Source: Pseudomonas californiensis
GTDB taxonomy: Bacteria > Pseudomonadota > Gammaproteobacteria > Pseudomonadales > Pseudomonadaceae
Direction of reading: 5' to 3'
Length of the DNA stretch: 64,000 nt
Assembly: GCF_021147775.1 (NCBI RefSeq)
Contig: NZ_JAGTPK010000022.1
Location: 18,746 to 82,745, forward strand
Shown: piece after piece, positions 1 through 7,514 of the stretch
Numbering within the stretch: position 1 is the first letter of the stretch
Layout of the letters: every line of letters begins with the position of its first letter
Program-made: the position numbers and the translations under genes
Notes under the pieces: model-generated
What the model was told of the DNA's origin: nothing
The model's database searches: none
The model's input: the letters and a program-made list of their open reading frames with translations, nothing else

Positions 1-590
1 ACGGCGCCGTGGACCAGAATCGGACCGATCTGTGAGTCAATGCCGTGCAGGATGCGTTGCGCCTTGCCGAACGAGTAGGCGAACAGCACGCTTGCTTTGC
101 CTTGTGCGGCGTTGTTGCGCCACCAGTCGTTGATCCCTTCGAAAATCTGCGACTGCGGAGCCCAGCGATAGATCGGCAGGCCGAAGGTCGATTCGGTAAT
201 GAAGGTATGGCAACGCACCGGTTCGAACGCTGCACAGGTGCCGTCGGGCTCAACCTTGTAATCACCGGAAGCCACCCAGATCTCGCCTTTGTATTCCAGG
301 CGCACCTGCGCTGAGCCCAGCACATGACCCGCAGGGTGCAAGCTCAGCTTCACTCCATGGTGGGTGATGGTTTCGCCATATTGCAGTGTTTGCAGATTGA
401 TGTCCTGGCCCAGCCGCGAGCGCAGTATGCCTTCGCCGCTGGCCGCTGACAGGTAATGCTCGTTACCGGTTCGGGCGTGGTCGCCGTGGGCGTGAGTAAT
501 GACGGAGCGTTCGACCGGGCGCCACGGATCGATGTAGAAATCGCCGGGCGGGCAATAAAGACCTTCGGGGCGAGCGATGACAAGATCCAT
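1..590 (-). CDS. Ligase-associated DNA exonuclease (metallo-beta-lactamase fold), C-terminal part cut off by window edge
   Basis: The ATG at 590 (minus strand) opens a frame that runs off the window at base 1, giving about 196 residues. It contains the metallo-beta-lactamase motif HAHGDHART (His33, His35, Asp37, His38), then GHVLGSAQV near residue 88 and SGDYK near residue 109, in the order seen in beta-CASP/mRNA 3'-end-processing-like nucleases. Family members usually sit beside an ATP-dependent DNA ligase and Lhr helicase and are thought to process DNA ends. The ligase gene would lie outside the window to the left, so this context is inferred. The metal ligands visible here are intact. No strong Shine-Dalgarno sequence was seen. 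Confidence 0.8.
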   Translation of the reverse strand, partial: MDLVIARPEGLYCPPGDFYIDPWRPVERSVITHAHGDHARTGNEHYLSAASGEGILRSRLGQDINLQTLQYGETITHHGVKLSLHPAGHVLGSAQVRLEYKGEIWVASGDYKVEPDGTCAAFEPVRCHTFITESTFGLPIYRWAPQSQIFEGINDWWRNNAAQGKASVLFAYSFGKAQRILHGIDSQIGPILVHGA

Positions 591-732
591 GGGGCAACCG
601 TCTGCTGGGGCGTGTTAGCTATGAGCCGGAGCGCAGCGGTAAGTTCGAGGTGTTTGGAGAGGCTGTGGCTGAGGGCCCGTCAGAGTGCCGCTACAAGCAG
701 GGCCGGCATCATCGGTCAGCGATGTGCATCAG

Positions 733-760
733 CGCCTTCGCGGGGAGGCCCGCGAAGGCG
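733..760 (-). terminator. Strong hairpin downstream of quiP
   Basis: A perfect 12-bp stem (CGCCTTCGCGGG with CCCGCGAAGGCG) around a GAGG loop begins 17 bases past the quiP stop. There is no T-tract, so it may end transcription weakly or simply be one of the common Pseudomonas intergenic palindromes. Confidence 0.5.
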
Positions 761-776
761 TAGAGTGTGGGTTCGT

Positions 777-3251
777 TTACTTGCCCGGTGTCAGGGTCAG
801 GCGCTGTTTGCCGTAGCCTTTCTCGTAGTTCTGCTGTTGCAGCGGGATCGACATGTACTGCGCCTTGAGCCATGGCTCGATGCTGTTGGCGTAGTAAGGG
901 CTGGCCGGGTTGCCCGACTGACCGGTGCTGATCAGGCCGGTCATAGGCTCTACCAGACTGAAGTCGATGATCATGCGCAAGCCTGGCGCCATGCGCGCGT
1001 CGAAGTTCTTGCCCCATTCATAACCGGACACATTCAGCGTGGTGTGATCGCCGCCTGCTGGGGTGGCACTGCGGTTGAACTCACTGCCGCCCAGTTGTTT
1101 GGCCAGCGGGTTGGTTGAGGTCCAGTTGTCGCGGTGCAGTTTGCCCCACTGCCAGGCCTTGTGATCACTGCCCAGCAGGCTGTCGCCACTGGTGATCGCG
1201 GCCGCCAGACTGCGTGCGAGGATGGTCGGTTTGTCTTCTTTCTGCGTTGTCTTGATGTCATCCCAGTACGGGCTGTCGTCGCGACCCAGCAAGTGATCAG
1301 CCTGTGGCGACCAGGACGAACCGGCGTTGGCAACCAGCGCCTGCCAGGCCGGGCTGGTTTCAGGTCCCAATTCATCAAGGAAGATCTGCTTGGCGCTTTC
1401 CTGCAGGAACAGCTCATAGAGTGCGGCGTCTGCCGATCCGGCGCTGAGTTTTCCCTCGAAAGCCATCAAGCGGGTCAACGCTTCACGCGCCTTGCCGCGC
1501 TCTGCTTCCGGCAGGGCGTCGATGGCCTGCTTGAGCGGACGGGCCATGCCCGGCGCGTCGAACATGGTCTTGAGTTTGGCGGCAAAGGTCGTCGTCTGGT
1601 CGTACTGCATGGCCACGGTACTGCGCAGGTCCTGCTTGCCACTGTTGGCCAGCTCGGCGATGCGCTCGGCGCGCTCCGGATAGCCCCACGAGTTGGACAG
1701 TTGCATGCCGTAACCTTTGGGGATCGTGCGCTGGTTGGCAGCCGCGAGCCAGCCCTGGCGCGGGTCCTGGTCATACGGGTGCAACATCGAGTCGGCAAAG
1801 CCGTCCCAGTCATATTTGCCATCCCAGCCTGGCGAGGGCAGCAGGCCCTGACCTTCACGGCGATTCGGGAAGCGACCGGTTACTTGCCAGCCGATGTTGG
1901 AAGCATCAGCGAAAATCATGTTCAGGGTGATCGCACGAATCTCGCGGCTGGTATCGAAGGCTTTCTCGACGTTGGGCGCGCGCGACAGGTCGAAGAATGC
2001 GTCGAGACTTTTATCATCCTTGAACTCAGGCGTTTGCAGCGCCAGGCTCAGGCCGTTGCCGGGCGGCGTGGCACCTGCATTGAGCAGTGCGCCGTGGCGG
2101 GTGGCGTAGACAGTTTCCCGGACCGGACGATTGCCTTTGATCAGGAAGGTCTCTTCATGGGCGAGGGCGGGCACCCATTTGCCGTCAGCCATATAAGAGA
2201 CGCGATTGCCTTCGCGTTTGATCTTTTCCAGAAACAGGTCCTGGTTGTCGCCCTTGACGTTGCTCATGCTCCACGCCAGTTTGCCGTTGAAGCCACTGAG
2301 GACCAACGGCAAACCTGCGATAGAGACACCGGACACCTGATATTTGGGCGCCCGGATCTGCACAAGGCTCCACGCCGAATTCAGGCCGCCGGGCAGTTGC
2401 ATGTCACTGGCCAACAGGCTTTTGCCGCTGCGACTGCGCTGGGGTGCGATGGCCCAGTTGTTCGACGCTGCGACCCCCAGCATATTGAGATCGCTGAGTT
2501 GCAGGACAACCTTGTTCAAGTTGCCGAGGCCTGTCACCTGATTGTTCAGGTTCAGGCCTTTGAGCTTGTCGGTCTCTGCAAAGGGCAGTTCTTCGTCCGG
2601 ATACGTGGGCAACAGCCAGGCGAGTTTGTCGGTACCTACTTTCTGCGCCAGCACCAGCGCTGACAGCTCTTCCTGCAGGTTCACCGACAGGCTGAAGTTG
2701 AGCAGGCTGAAGATCAGCGCCGAGTCTTCTGGCTTCCAGTATTCAGGTTTGTAGCCAGAGCTGGCCAGATCGGCGGGCAACTTGTCGCGATAGCGAAACA
2801 GGTAGGCGTTCACGCCACGGGCGTAGACATCGAAAAAGCGTTTCAGCCTTGGCGAAGCCGCGTTGTAGAGGTCGCTGGCATTCTGCTTGAGGTTGACCGA
2901 GCGCATCAGACGGTCCACTTCCAGCGCGTCCGGGCCTGCCATTTCTGACAGGCGGCCCTGCGCCAGCAAACGCATGCCGACCATCTGACTGATGCGGTCC
3001 CCCGCGTGGATATAACCCAGCGTGAAGAGGGCGTCATGATAGGTGCTGCTTTCGATCAGCGGCATGCCCATGCTGTTGCGGCGCACGGAAACGTTTTGCG
3101 CCAGACCTTTGATCGCGAACGTGCCGGAAACAGGCAGTACGGTGTCATTGTCGCCACCGCCCAATTGGCAGCCAGCAAGGCTCAGGAAACTCGCCGCAGC
3201 GGCGGCAGCGCCGAATCGGGGAAGAAAATGTAGAAGGGCTGGCGAGGCCAT
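777..3251 (-). CDS. quiP: Acyl-homoserine lactone acylase QuiP (penicillin amidase family)
   Basis: This 824-residue Ntn-hydrolase removes the acyl chain from N-acyl-homoserine lactones, i.e. it quenches quorum signals. The start at 3251 is chosen because an AGGAG lies just upstream and the product then begins MASPALLHF with a lipobox-like LAGC near residue 28; a longer frame to 3317 lacks such support. The family has a signal peptide, alpha chain, spacer and beta chain; the beta chain should begin at Ser263 in AASNNWAIAPQRSRSG, the autocleavage and catalytic serine. HACDTL-like beta-chain landmarks such as GGDHTTLNVSGYEWG near the C-terminus are present. The whole length resembles P. aeruginosa QuiP. 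It is monocistronic and should be exported to the periplasm. Confidence 0.92.
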   Translation of the reverse strand: MASPALLHFLPRFGAAAAAASFLSLAGCQLGGGDNDTVLPVSGTFAIKGLAQNVSVRRNSMGMPLIESSTYHDALFTLGYIHAGDRISQMVGMRLLAQGRLSEMAGPDALEVDRLMRSVNLKQNASDLYNAASPRLKRFFDVYARGVNAYLFRYRDKLPADLASSGYKPEYWKPEDSALIFSLLNFSLSVNLQEELSALVLAQKVGTDKLAWLLPTYPDEELPFAETDKLKGLNLNNQVTGLGNLNKVVLQLSDLNMLGVAASNNWAIAPQRSRSGKSLLASDMQLPGGLNSAWSLVQIRAPKYQVSGVSIAGLPLVLSGFNGKLAWSMSNVKGDNQDLFLEKIKREGNRVSYMADGKWVPALAHEETFLIKGNRPVRETVYATRHGALLNAGATPPGNGLSLALQTPEFKDDKSLDAFFDLSRAPNVEKAFDTSREIRAITLNMIFADASNIGWQVTGRFPNRREGQGLLPSPGWDGKYDWDGFADSMLHPYDQDPRQGWLAAANQRTIPKGYGMQLSNSWGYPERAERIAELANSGKQDLRSTVAMQYDQTTTFAAKLKTMFDAPGMARPLKQAIDALPEAERGKAREALTRLMAFEGKLSAGSADAALYELFLQESAKQIFLDELGPETSPAWQALVANAGSSWSPQADHLLGRDDSPYWDDIKTTQKEDKPTILARSLAAAITSGDSLLGSDHKAWQWGKLHRDNWTSTNPLAKQLGGSEFNRSATPAGGDHTTLNVSGYEWGKNFDARMAPGLRMIIDFSLVEPMTGLISTGQSGNPASPYYANSIEPWLKAQYMSIPLQQQNYEKGYGKQRLTLTPGK

Positions 3252-3426
3252 TGGCAAGCTCCTGAAGGGATAGCGTACAAAAGTCGCTACGTTAGTGAGC
3301 AGGCAGACCACAAGCAAGCGCGAAGACGGAGTTTATTTCAGGATTTTACAAACGATGTCACGCAAACAGACGCCCGGTCTTCAAACCACTGTGCCAACGC
3401 CGCGCATTGGCACATTCGCCAGGCTG

Positions 3427-4071
3427 TCAGGGCTTGGGCGGGTTGATCGTTTCGACCAGTGCATAGGCACGTTGCGTGGCCTCACGCTGCGCGATGCATT
3501 CGAACCAGCGCTTGAGATGCGGGAAGTCGTTCAAGTCCTGCTGCTGAAACGTGTGTGGCACGATCCATGGGTAGATGGCCATGTCGGCAATACTGTAATC
3601 GCTGCCCGTCACATAGCCGCGATCGGCCAGGCGCTTGTTCAGCACGCCATACAATCGTGCGGTTTCGTTGACGTAACGTTCGATGGCGTAAGGGATCTTT
3701 TCCTTGGCAAATCGATTGAAATGATGATTCTGGCCAGCCATCGGTCCCAGACCACCCATTTGCCAGAACAACCACTGCAGCGTTTCCTGACGGCCACGAA
3801 AGTCCTGCGCAATGAATTGCCCGGTCTTGTCTGCGAGATAAAGCAGGATGGCGCCTGACTCGAAGAGGCTCAGCGGTTCTGCGCCGTCTGCGGGCTGGTG
3901 ATCGACAATTGCCGGGATCCGGTTGTTGGGAGCGATTTTCAGGAATTCGGGTTTGAACTGATCGTTGTTGCCGATATTGACCGGGAAAATCTGGTAAGGC
4001 AGGCCGGTCTCTTCGAGGAACCGGGTGATTTTATGACCGTTGGGTGTGGTCCAGTAGTGAAGATCAATCAT
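3427..4071 (-). CDS. Glutathione S-transferase family protein (YfcG/Nu-class-like)
   Basis: The 214-residue product has an N-terminal thioredoxin-fold domain (YWTTPNGHKITRFLEE, with TPNG in place of a Ser/Cys active site, then NNRIPAIVD and FESGAILLYLAD) and a helical C-terminal domain (DYSIADMAIYPWI). This pattern fits the Nu-class/YfcG group, which act as disulfide-bond or peroxide reductases with glutathione. The start at 4071 is preferred over 4083 because GGAG lies 6 bases upstream of it. The gene stands alone between quiP and a terminator. The substrate is unknown. Confidence 0.85.
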   Translation of the reverse strand: MIDLHYWTTPNGHKITRFLEETGLPYQIFPVNIGNNDQFKPEFLKIAPNNRIPAIVDHQPADGAEPLSLFESGAILLYLADKTGQFIAQDFRGRQETLQWLFWQMGGLGPMAGQNHHFNRFAKEKIPYAIERYVNETARLYGVLNKRLADRGYVTGSDYSIADMAIYPWIVPHTFQQQDLNDFPHLKRWFECIAQREATQRAYALVETINPPKP

Positions 4072-4136
4072 TGAACGCTCCATGTGAGTGACGTGACCGC
4101 ATTGTTTTACTCTGCCTCGGACACGCCATACAAATG

Positions 4137-4163
4137 AAAACGGCCTGCAAGGCAGGCCGTTTT
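4137..4163. terminator. Rho-independent terminator
   Basis: An 8-bp GC-rich stem (CGGCCTGC with GCAGGCCG, loop AAG) is flanked by AAAA and TTTT. It lies just after the stop of the SEC-C gene on the minus strand, so it most likely ends that transcript. Confidence 0.8.
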
Positions 4164-4179
4164 CAGAACGCTGAGCGCT

Positions 4180-4380
4180 TTACGCACCGTGGCATTTCTT
4201 GAATTTCTTGTCACTGCCGCAAGGGCAAGGATCGTTGCGACCTACGTCTTTCAGGGTATTACGCACCGGCTCCTGGTGAGCGTGACCGCAGTTCGGGCCA
4301 TGGACGTGACCGTGCTGGTGGTCGTCGTGGTCATGATCGTGGTTGCAATCAGGGCCATGAACATGAGTGTGCTGGTTCAT
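4180..4380 (-). CDS. Small His-rich SEC-C motif protein
   Basis: A 66-residue protein with a histidine/aspartate-rich N-terminal half (HTHVHGPDCNHDHDHDD, then HVHGPNCGHAH) and a C-terminal SEC-C zinc-binding motif (RNDPCPCGSDKKFKKCHG). The SEC-C motif also ends SecA and YchJ and binds zinc. The His-rich half could bind further metal ions; this is inference. The start at 4380 has GGAG 8 bases upstream; a longer frame to 4461 adds an unrelated, non-His segment and has no usable ribosome site. A second SEC-C protein (YchJ) is at 10.1 kb. Confidence 0.75.
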   Translation of the reverse strand: MNQHTHVHGPDCNHDHDHDDHQHGHVHGPNCGHAHQEPVRNTLKDVGRNDPCPCGSDKKFKKCHGA

Positions 4381-4471
4381 CAGGTGTACTCCACAATTAA
4401 ATCGACGCGCATTATCTCGCAAATGAGCGTCCAGCAGTACGGGAGTATTTTCCTTGGACATCCTGAGAATT

Positions 4472-4493
4472 TTTCAGCATGCTTATTTTTTGA
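4472..4493. promoter_or_regulatory. Candidate operator copy 1, upstream of the S24 repressor gene
   Basis: A 22-base sequence, TTTCAGCATGCTTATTTTTT followed by GA, recurs with three differences at 5703-5724. It contains an imperfect dyad TTCAG-N4-CTTAT/A. It lies 50 bases before the repressor start, which would fit autoregulation. Binding is an inference. Confidence 0.45.
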
Positions 4494-4542
4494 GCGGTAT
4501 TACCGACAATGCCTCTAGATTGCCCGATGTCGAGCCCAGGAT

Positions 4543-5199
4543 ATGAACAGACACGAACGCATTGCCAAGGCCATTACCGCCAGTGGCAAAAAGAAAGGTG
4601 AAATCGCGGCCCAGTGTGGCGTCGCCAACTCAGCAGTGACCCAATGGATTTCTGGCGAGAGCAAAAGCCTGCGTCCGGAAAATCTGTACGCACTGGCACG
4701 AGCTACCGGGTTTCGAGCCGAGTGGTTGGCGATAGGCGAGGGCGCAGAACAGACACCTGCCCATGATGCCAACGTCGCGTTGATTGATCCGCCGCGCCTG
4801 TCATTCCGCTACCCGGTTATCAGTTGGGTATCGGCCGGGTCCTGGGAGGAGGCGGTCCAGCCTTATCCGGACGGGTTTTCCGACCGTTATGAGATCTCCG
4901 ATTACGACTCCAAAGGCCCTGCGTTCTGGCTGGAGGTCAAAGGCGATTCAATGACCGCTCCGACCGGTGTGAGCGTGCCTGAAGGGATGCTGATTCTGAT
5001 CGATACCGAGGCGGACGTTCAACCAGGAAAACTGGTGATCGCCAAGCTGCCGGCGAGCAACGAGGCAACCTTCAAGAAGCTGGTAGAGGACGGCGGGGTC
5101 CGGTATCTCAAGCCACTCAACCCCGAATACAAAATGATCGAGTGCGGTGTCGACTGTCGCATTATCGGCGTGGCCGTGCGGATGACCGGCAAGCTCTGA
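4543..5199 (+). CDS. Phage-type repressor: XRE helix-turn-helix plus S24 (LexA/CI-like) self-cleaving domain
   Basis: A 218-residue protein of PrtR/CI type. Residues 1-65 form an HTH (AAQCGVANSAVTQWISGES). The C-terminal S24 domain has an Ala98-Gly99 pair (WVSAGSWEEA) as the probable cleavage site, Ser136 in GDSM, and Lys178 in TFKKL as the probable catalytic dyad. Such proteins hold lysis or bacteriocin genes off until RecA filaments on damaged DNA trigger self-cleavage. Nearby are a LexA-like site, a DUF1654 gene and a holin-like gene, so it probably regulates this cluster, though it could equally control a prophage or tailocin elsewhere. All catalytic positions are intact. Confidence 0.85.
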   Translation: MNRHERIAKAITASGKKKGEIAAQCGVANSAVTQWISGESKSLRPENLYALARATGFRAEWLAIGEGAEQTPAHDANVALIDPPRLSFRYPVISWVSAGSWEEAVQPYPDGFSDRYEISDYDSKGPAFWLEVKGDSMTAPTGVSVPEGMLILIDTEADVQPGKLVIAKLPASNEATFKKLVEDGGVRYLKPLNPEYKMIECGVDCRIIGVAVRMTGKL

Positions 5200-5288
5200 C
5201 GCCTTTCAGATGTTGTGCATCAGGTTTGATCACTGCGCTTGGCAGACTTTTCCTTGCCTGCCCTTGTAAGGTTTGCACATCAGGAATA

Positions 5289-5304
5289 CTGTATATAAAT
5301 ACAG
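5289..5304. promoter_or_regulatory. LexA-box-like palindrome
   Basis: CTGTATATAAATACAG fits the gammaproteobacterial LexA pattern CTG-N10-CAG with an AT-rich core. It ends 20 bases before the DUF1654 start codon, so a LexA dimer here would block that gene's promoter or early transcription. Confidence 0.7.
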
Positions 5305-5323
5305 TTATGCTGAGGAGGTGGTC

Positions 5324-5575
5324 ATGGCTAACCGTAACAGTCTGCTGCTGGAGGCGCCGTCTTCCTACGAGATGATCGGAAGAAGAATCCAGCAAATGGT
5401 GGCGGCGCCTGGTGTGCAGAAAATCCAGTCGGTAACGGTGATCCGCCGTGAAGATGAGCCTGCGGATCTTTGGGACCGAGTGCTTCAGGAAATCGAGGAA
5501 ACCGAAGGGATCCAGGTGCAACGTCGCGAGGATGGGTCAGTCTGGATTGGCTGGCGCAAGTACATCGATAGCTGA
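5324..5575 (+). CDS. DUF1654 family protein
   Basis: An 83-residue soluble protein (MANRNSLLLEAPSSYEMIGR...) of a family found mainly in pseudomonads and their phages and often tied to SOS regulation; its function is unknown to me. The start at 5324 has a strong GAGGAGG 7 bases upstream, better than the earlier ATG at 5273. The charged C-terminal part (REDEPADLWDRVLQEIEETE, then VQRREDGSVWIGW) looks like a small alpha/beta domain. The LexA-like palindrome just upstream suggests DNA-damage induction, and the gene follows a self-cleaving repressor, so both may answer to RecA. Confidence 0.75.
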   Translation: MANRNSLLLEAPSSYEMIGRRIQQMVAAPGVQKIQSVTVIRREDEPADLWDRVLQEIEETEGIQVQRREDGSVWIGWRKYIDS

Positions 5576-5894
5576 GCTGAGCGAGCCCGCGCAATACGGG
5601 CTTTGTGCCAGCGTCAGGCTCAAGTTTTCCCGCGCATACGCCGCAAACGAGATTTTCTTGCTGCCCCCTTCGTCCTTTGGTCAGAGCAACCTTGACGAAT
5701 AATTTCAGTATGCTTAAATTTTGATTGTCGTCAGACACTCGAACGGCTCACAGACTGGCTCGCTGCACTGAATGATCTGCCCGGGTGGGTTATCCAGGAA
5801 GGACGCTTGAGCCTTGCGCCGGCTTTCCGATCTGCGCTGACGCGTGACTGCTCTGATTTCTGGTGCTTGTTACTTCTTGTGGGGAGTCAAACTC
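5576..5894. other. Gene-poor 319-bp stretch with promoter and unassigned open frame
   Basis: No gene with a convincing start was found. The stretch holds a sigma-70-like promoter at 5692-5720. From about 5721 a plus-strand frame reads through to about 5930 without a stop (QTLERLTDWLAALNDLPGW, then EGRLSLAPAF), but it lacks ATG, GTG or a ribosome site, so it may be a gene remnant. Confidence 0.4.
5692..5720 (+). promoter_or_regulatory. Sigma-70-like promoter overlapped by candidate operator copy 2
   Basis: TTGACG (5692-5697), a 17-base spacer and TAAATT (5715-5720) form a good sigma-70 promoter facing the holin-like gene. The second copy of the 22-base candidate operator covers 5703-5724, i.e. 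the -10 element, where a bound repressor would block polymerase. Confidence 0.5.
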
Positions 5895-6224
5895 ATGGAT
5901 CTGTTGAATGCTTGGATGGACCGGTGTGAATGGTTGGCAGCAGGGCTGGTTGGCGCAGTCATTTCAGGCTGGTGGCATAAGGCGGGCCTGCTCGATTGGC
6001 GTGCCTGGGTGATCTTTTTGCTTACCGGCGTGGCATGCGCGGTGTTTCTGACCGGCATCGCCAGCAGTTACATGGGCATTGCAGACCCGCGCAACGTGGC
6101 AGGCGTAGGCTTTCTACTGGGTTCGTTTGGCGGATCGCTGATGGCTGCTATCAACCGTGCGCTGTGGGCCGCAGATATCTGGAAGTTTCTCATGGAGCTG
6201 ATCAAGGGCCGTCTGGGAGGCTGA
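5895..6224 (+). CDS. Small holin-like membrane protein
   Basis: A 109-residue protein with a short N-terminus, then about three hydrophobic segments (LAAGLVGAVISGWW, AWVIFLLTGVACAVFLTGI, GVGFLLGSFGGSLMAAI) and a charged tail (ELIKGRLGG). Size, segment number and tail resemble phage or pyocin holins, which open the inner membrane for lysis enzymes. No endolysin gene lies next to it, so the call is tentative and it may be an unrelated membrane protein. The start at 5895 has GGGGAG 8 bases upstream. Its probable promoter at 5692-5720 carries a repeat also found before the S24 repressor gene, suggesting repressor control. Confidence 0.55.
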   Translation: MDLLNAWMDRCEWLAAGLVGAVISGWWHKAGLLDWRAWVIFLLTGVACAVFLTGIASSYMGIADPRNVAGVGFLLGSFGGSLMAAINRALWAADIWKFLMELIKGRLGG

Positions 6225-6233
6225 ATGTCACGG

Positions 6234-6728
6234 CTACCTGAGATCCTGAATCAGCTCCTCGGGAGCCATATCGCCGGATCGCCCGATACGGATGCTGTGC
6301 CTGAACACCACGCCGGTCTTGAGTTTGCCTTCAAGGCGATAGTGAATGGGCTGGTCTGGCTTTTTCAGCAACTGGGCAATGTACCTTGCGTGCCGCCACA
6401 GGTTGGTGCGAATCGGCACCACAAAGGTTTTCTGACTGTGGCCGGGTACAAAAAACCAGTCGCTGGATTTACCGTCGGCCAGTATCACATCGTTGAGCAT
6501 GATCTTGTATTGCAGTCCGCGAACCAGAAGGCGCGAGTCGTTCGGGTTGTCTACCTCGAAATGCAGCTTGAAGTCCTGCTGCGTCAGCCTGGCTTTGACC
6601 ACCTGAACCTTCAGCAGGTGCACTTGTGGGTCCTGAAAGCTGTCAAACGAGAAGATCGAGCATCCCGACAGGCCAAACATGATCAGCGCGAGGCTCAGTG
6701 TTCTTGTAATGTGCGCCTGAAAGGACAT
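6234..6728 (-). CDS. LEA type 2 (water-stress/WHy domain) lipoprotein
   Basis: A 164-residue protein with a signal peptide ending in a lipobox (FGLSGC, Cys near residue 23) followed by one LEA-2/WHy domain (VHLLKVQVVKARLTQQDFKL, then EVDNPNDSRLLVRGLQYK). Such domains form a beta-sandwich and in bacteria are linked to desiccation or envelope stress, but the bacterial role is poorly defined. The start at 6728 has GGAG 7 bases upstream. The gene converges with the holin-like gene, with only 9 bases between the stops. Confidence 0.8.
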   Translation of the reverse strand: MSFQAHITRTLSLALIMFGLSGCSIFSFDSFQDPQVHLLKVQVVKARLTQQDFKLHFEVDNPNDSRLLVRGLQYKIMLNDVILADGKSSDWFFVPGHSQKTFVVPIRTNLWRHARYIAQLLKKPDQPIHYRLEGKLKTGVVFRHSIRIGRSGDMAPEELIQDLR

Positions 6729-6841
6729 TGTGCGACTCCGTATGAACGTTGAGTCTAGCAATTCGAAGGCCAGGGGTAACTCGCTTGTTTCGCCGTTTGG
6801 CGCCACGCCATACTTTGTGCACGTATTCACGGGTGTCCTGA

Positions 6842-7387
6842 ATGAATCTTTACGAACTTGTCTTTACCGGCCAACTGGTCCCAGGCGCCCAGCTTGAGCG
6901 TGTCAGGGCCAATATGGGCAAACTGTTCCAGGCTGACGAACAACGCTTGGAACTGCTGTTTTCAGGGCGACGATTGGTGCTCAAGAACAATCTCGACAGT
7001 GAAACGGCCGAGAAATATCGAGCGACGCTTGAAAAGGCCGGCGCATGGGTCGAAGTGTTGGACATGAATGCGCCGTTGCCAATAGAAGAAGTCGAACTCG
7101 CACCGCCCCCCGATGCGCCGACCTGGTTGCGCAGCCCTGCGGTCAAAACCGGTCGCCTGCAGATAAAACCGCGCGATGCCTACATGGCAGCTTTCGCAGA
7201 GGTGGACGCCCCCGACCTGTCGCTTGCCGAGGTGGGCGCCCAGTTGGTGTCACCTGGCGTCGCGCCTGTTGCGCCGGCGCTTGATCTTTCCCGGCTGAGC
7301 ATCGCGCCGGTGGGCAGCGACATGGGGCCAGCCAGGACGCCAGACGAGGTCGACGCGCCAGATACCTCGCATTTGAAACTGGTGTAG
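6842..7387 (+). CDS. Hypothetical protein with N-terminal 'YELVFTG' module
   Basis: A 181-residue protein. Residues 1-70 (YELVFTGQLVPGAQLERVRA, GRRLVLKNNLDSETAEKYRA) form a small alpha/beta module that recurs in pseudomonads, often fused to membrane domains; here it is followed only by a Pro/Ala/Asp-rich tail without membrane segments. The function is unknown. It diverges from the LEA-2 gene, with a 113-bp gap that must hold both promoters. The Shine-Dalgarno sequence is weak. Confidence 0.65.
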   Translation: MNLYELVFTGQLVPGAQLERVRANMGKLFQADEQRLELLFSGRRLVLKNNLDSETAEKYRATLEKAGAWVEVLDMNAPLPIEEVELAPPPDAPTWLRSPAVKTGRLQIKPRDAYMAAFAEVDAPDLSLAEVGAQLVSPGVAPVAPALDLSRLSIAPVGSDMGPARTPDEVDAPDTSHLKLV

Positions 7388-7514
7388 GGGTAATTCTGAA
7401 ATATCCTGCATCGGCGCACTTTCCTGAAACGGAATTATTTTCAATCAGCCCTGTTACTTTTGCGTCTTCGCTCGGCTAACAGGCATTGAGAATGTTCCAT
7501 CCAGGAGTTGCCCG

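Noticed and set aside
1134..2663. Long plus-strand frame opposite quiP
   Set aside because: It is fully antisense to a well-supported gene, has no recognisable domain, and arises from the high GC content at third positions.
7431..7447. Possible Fur box before the TonB receptor (GGAATTATTTTCAATC)
   Set aside because: It matches the Fur consensus at too few positions to call, though iron control of the gene is likely from its family.
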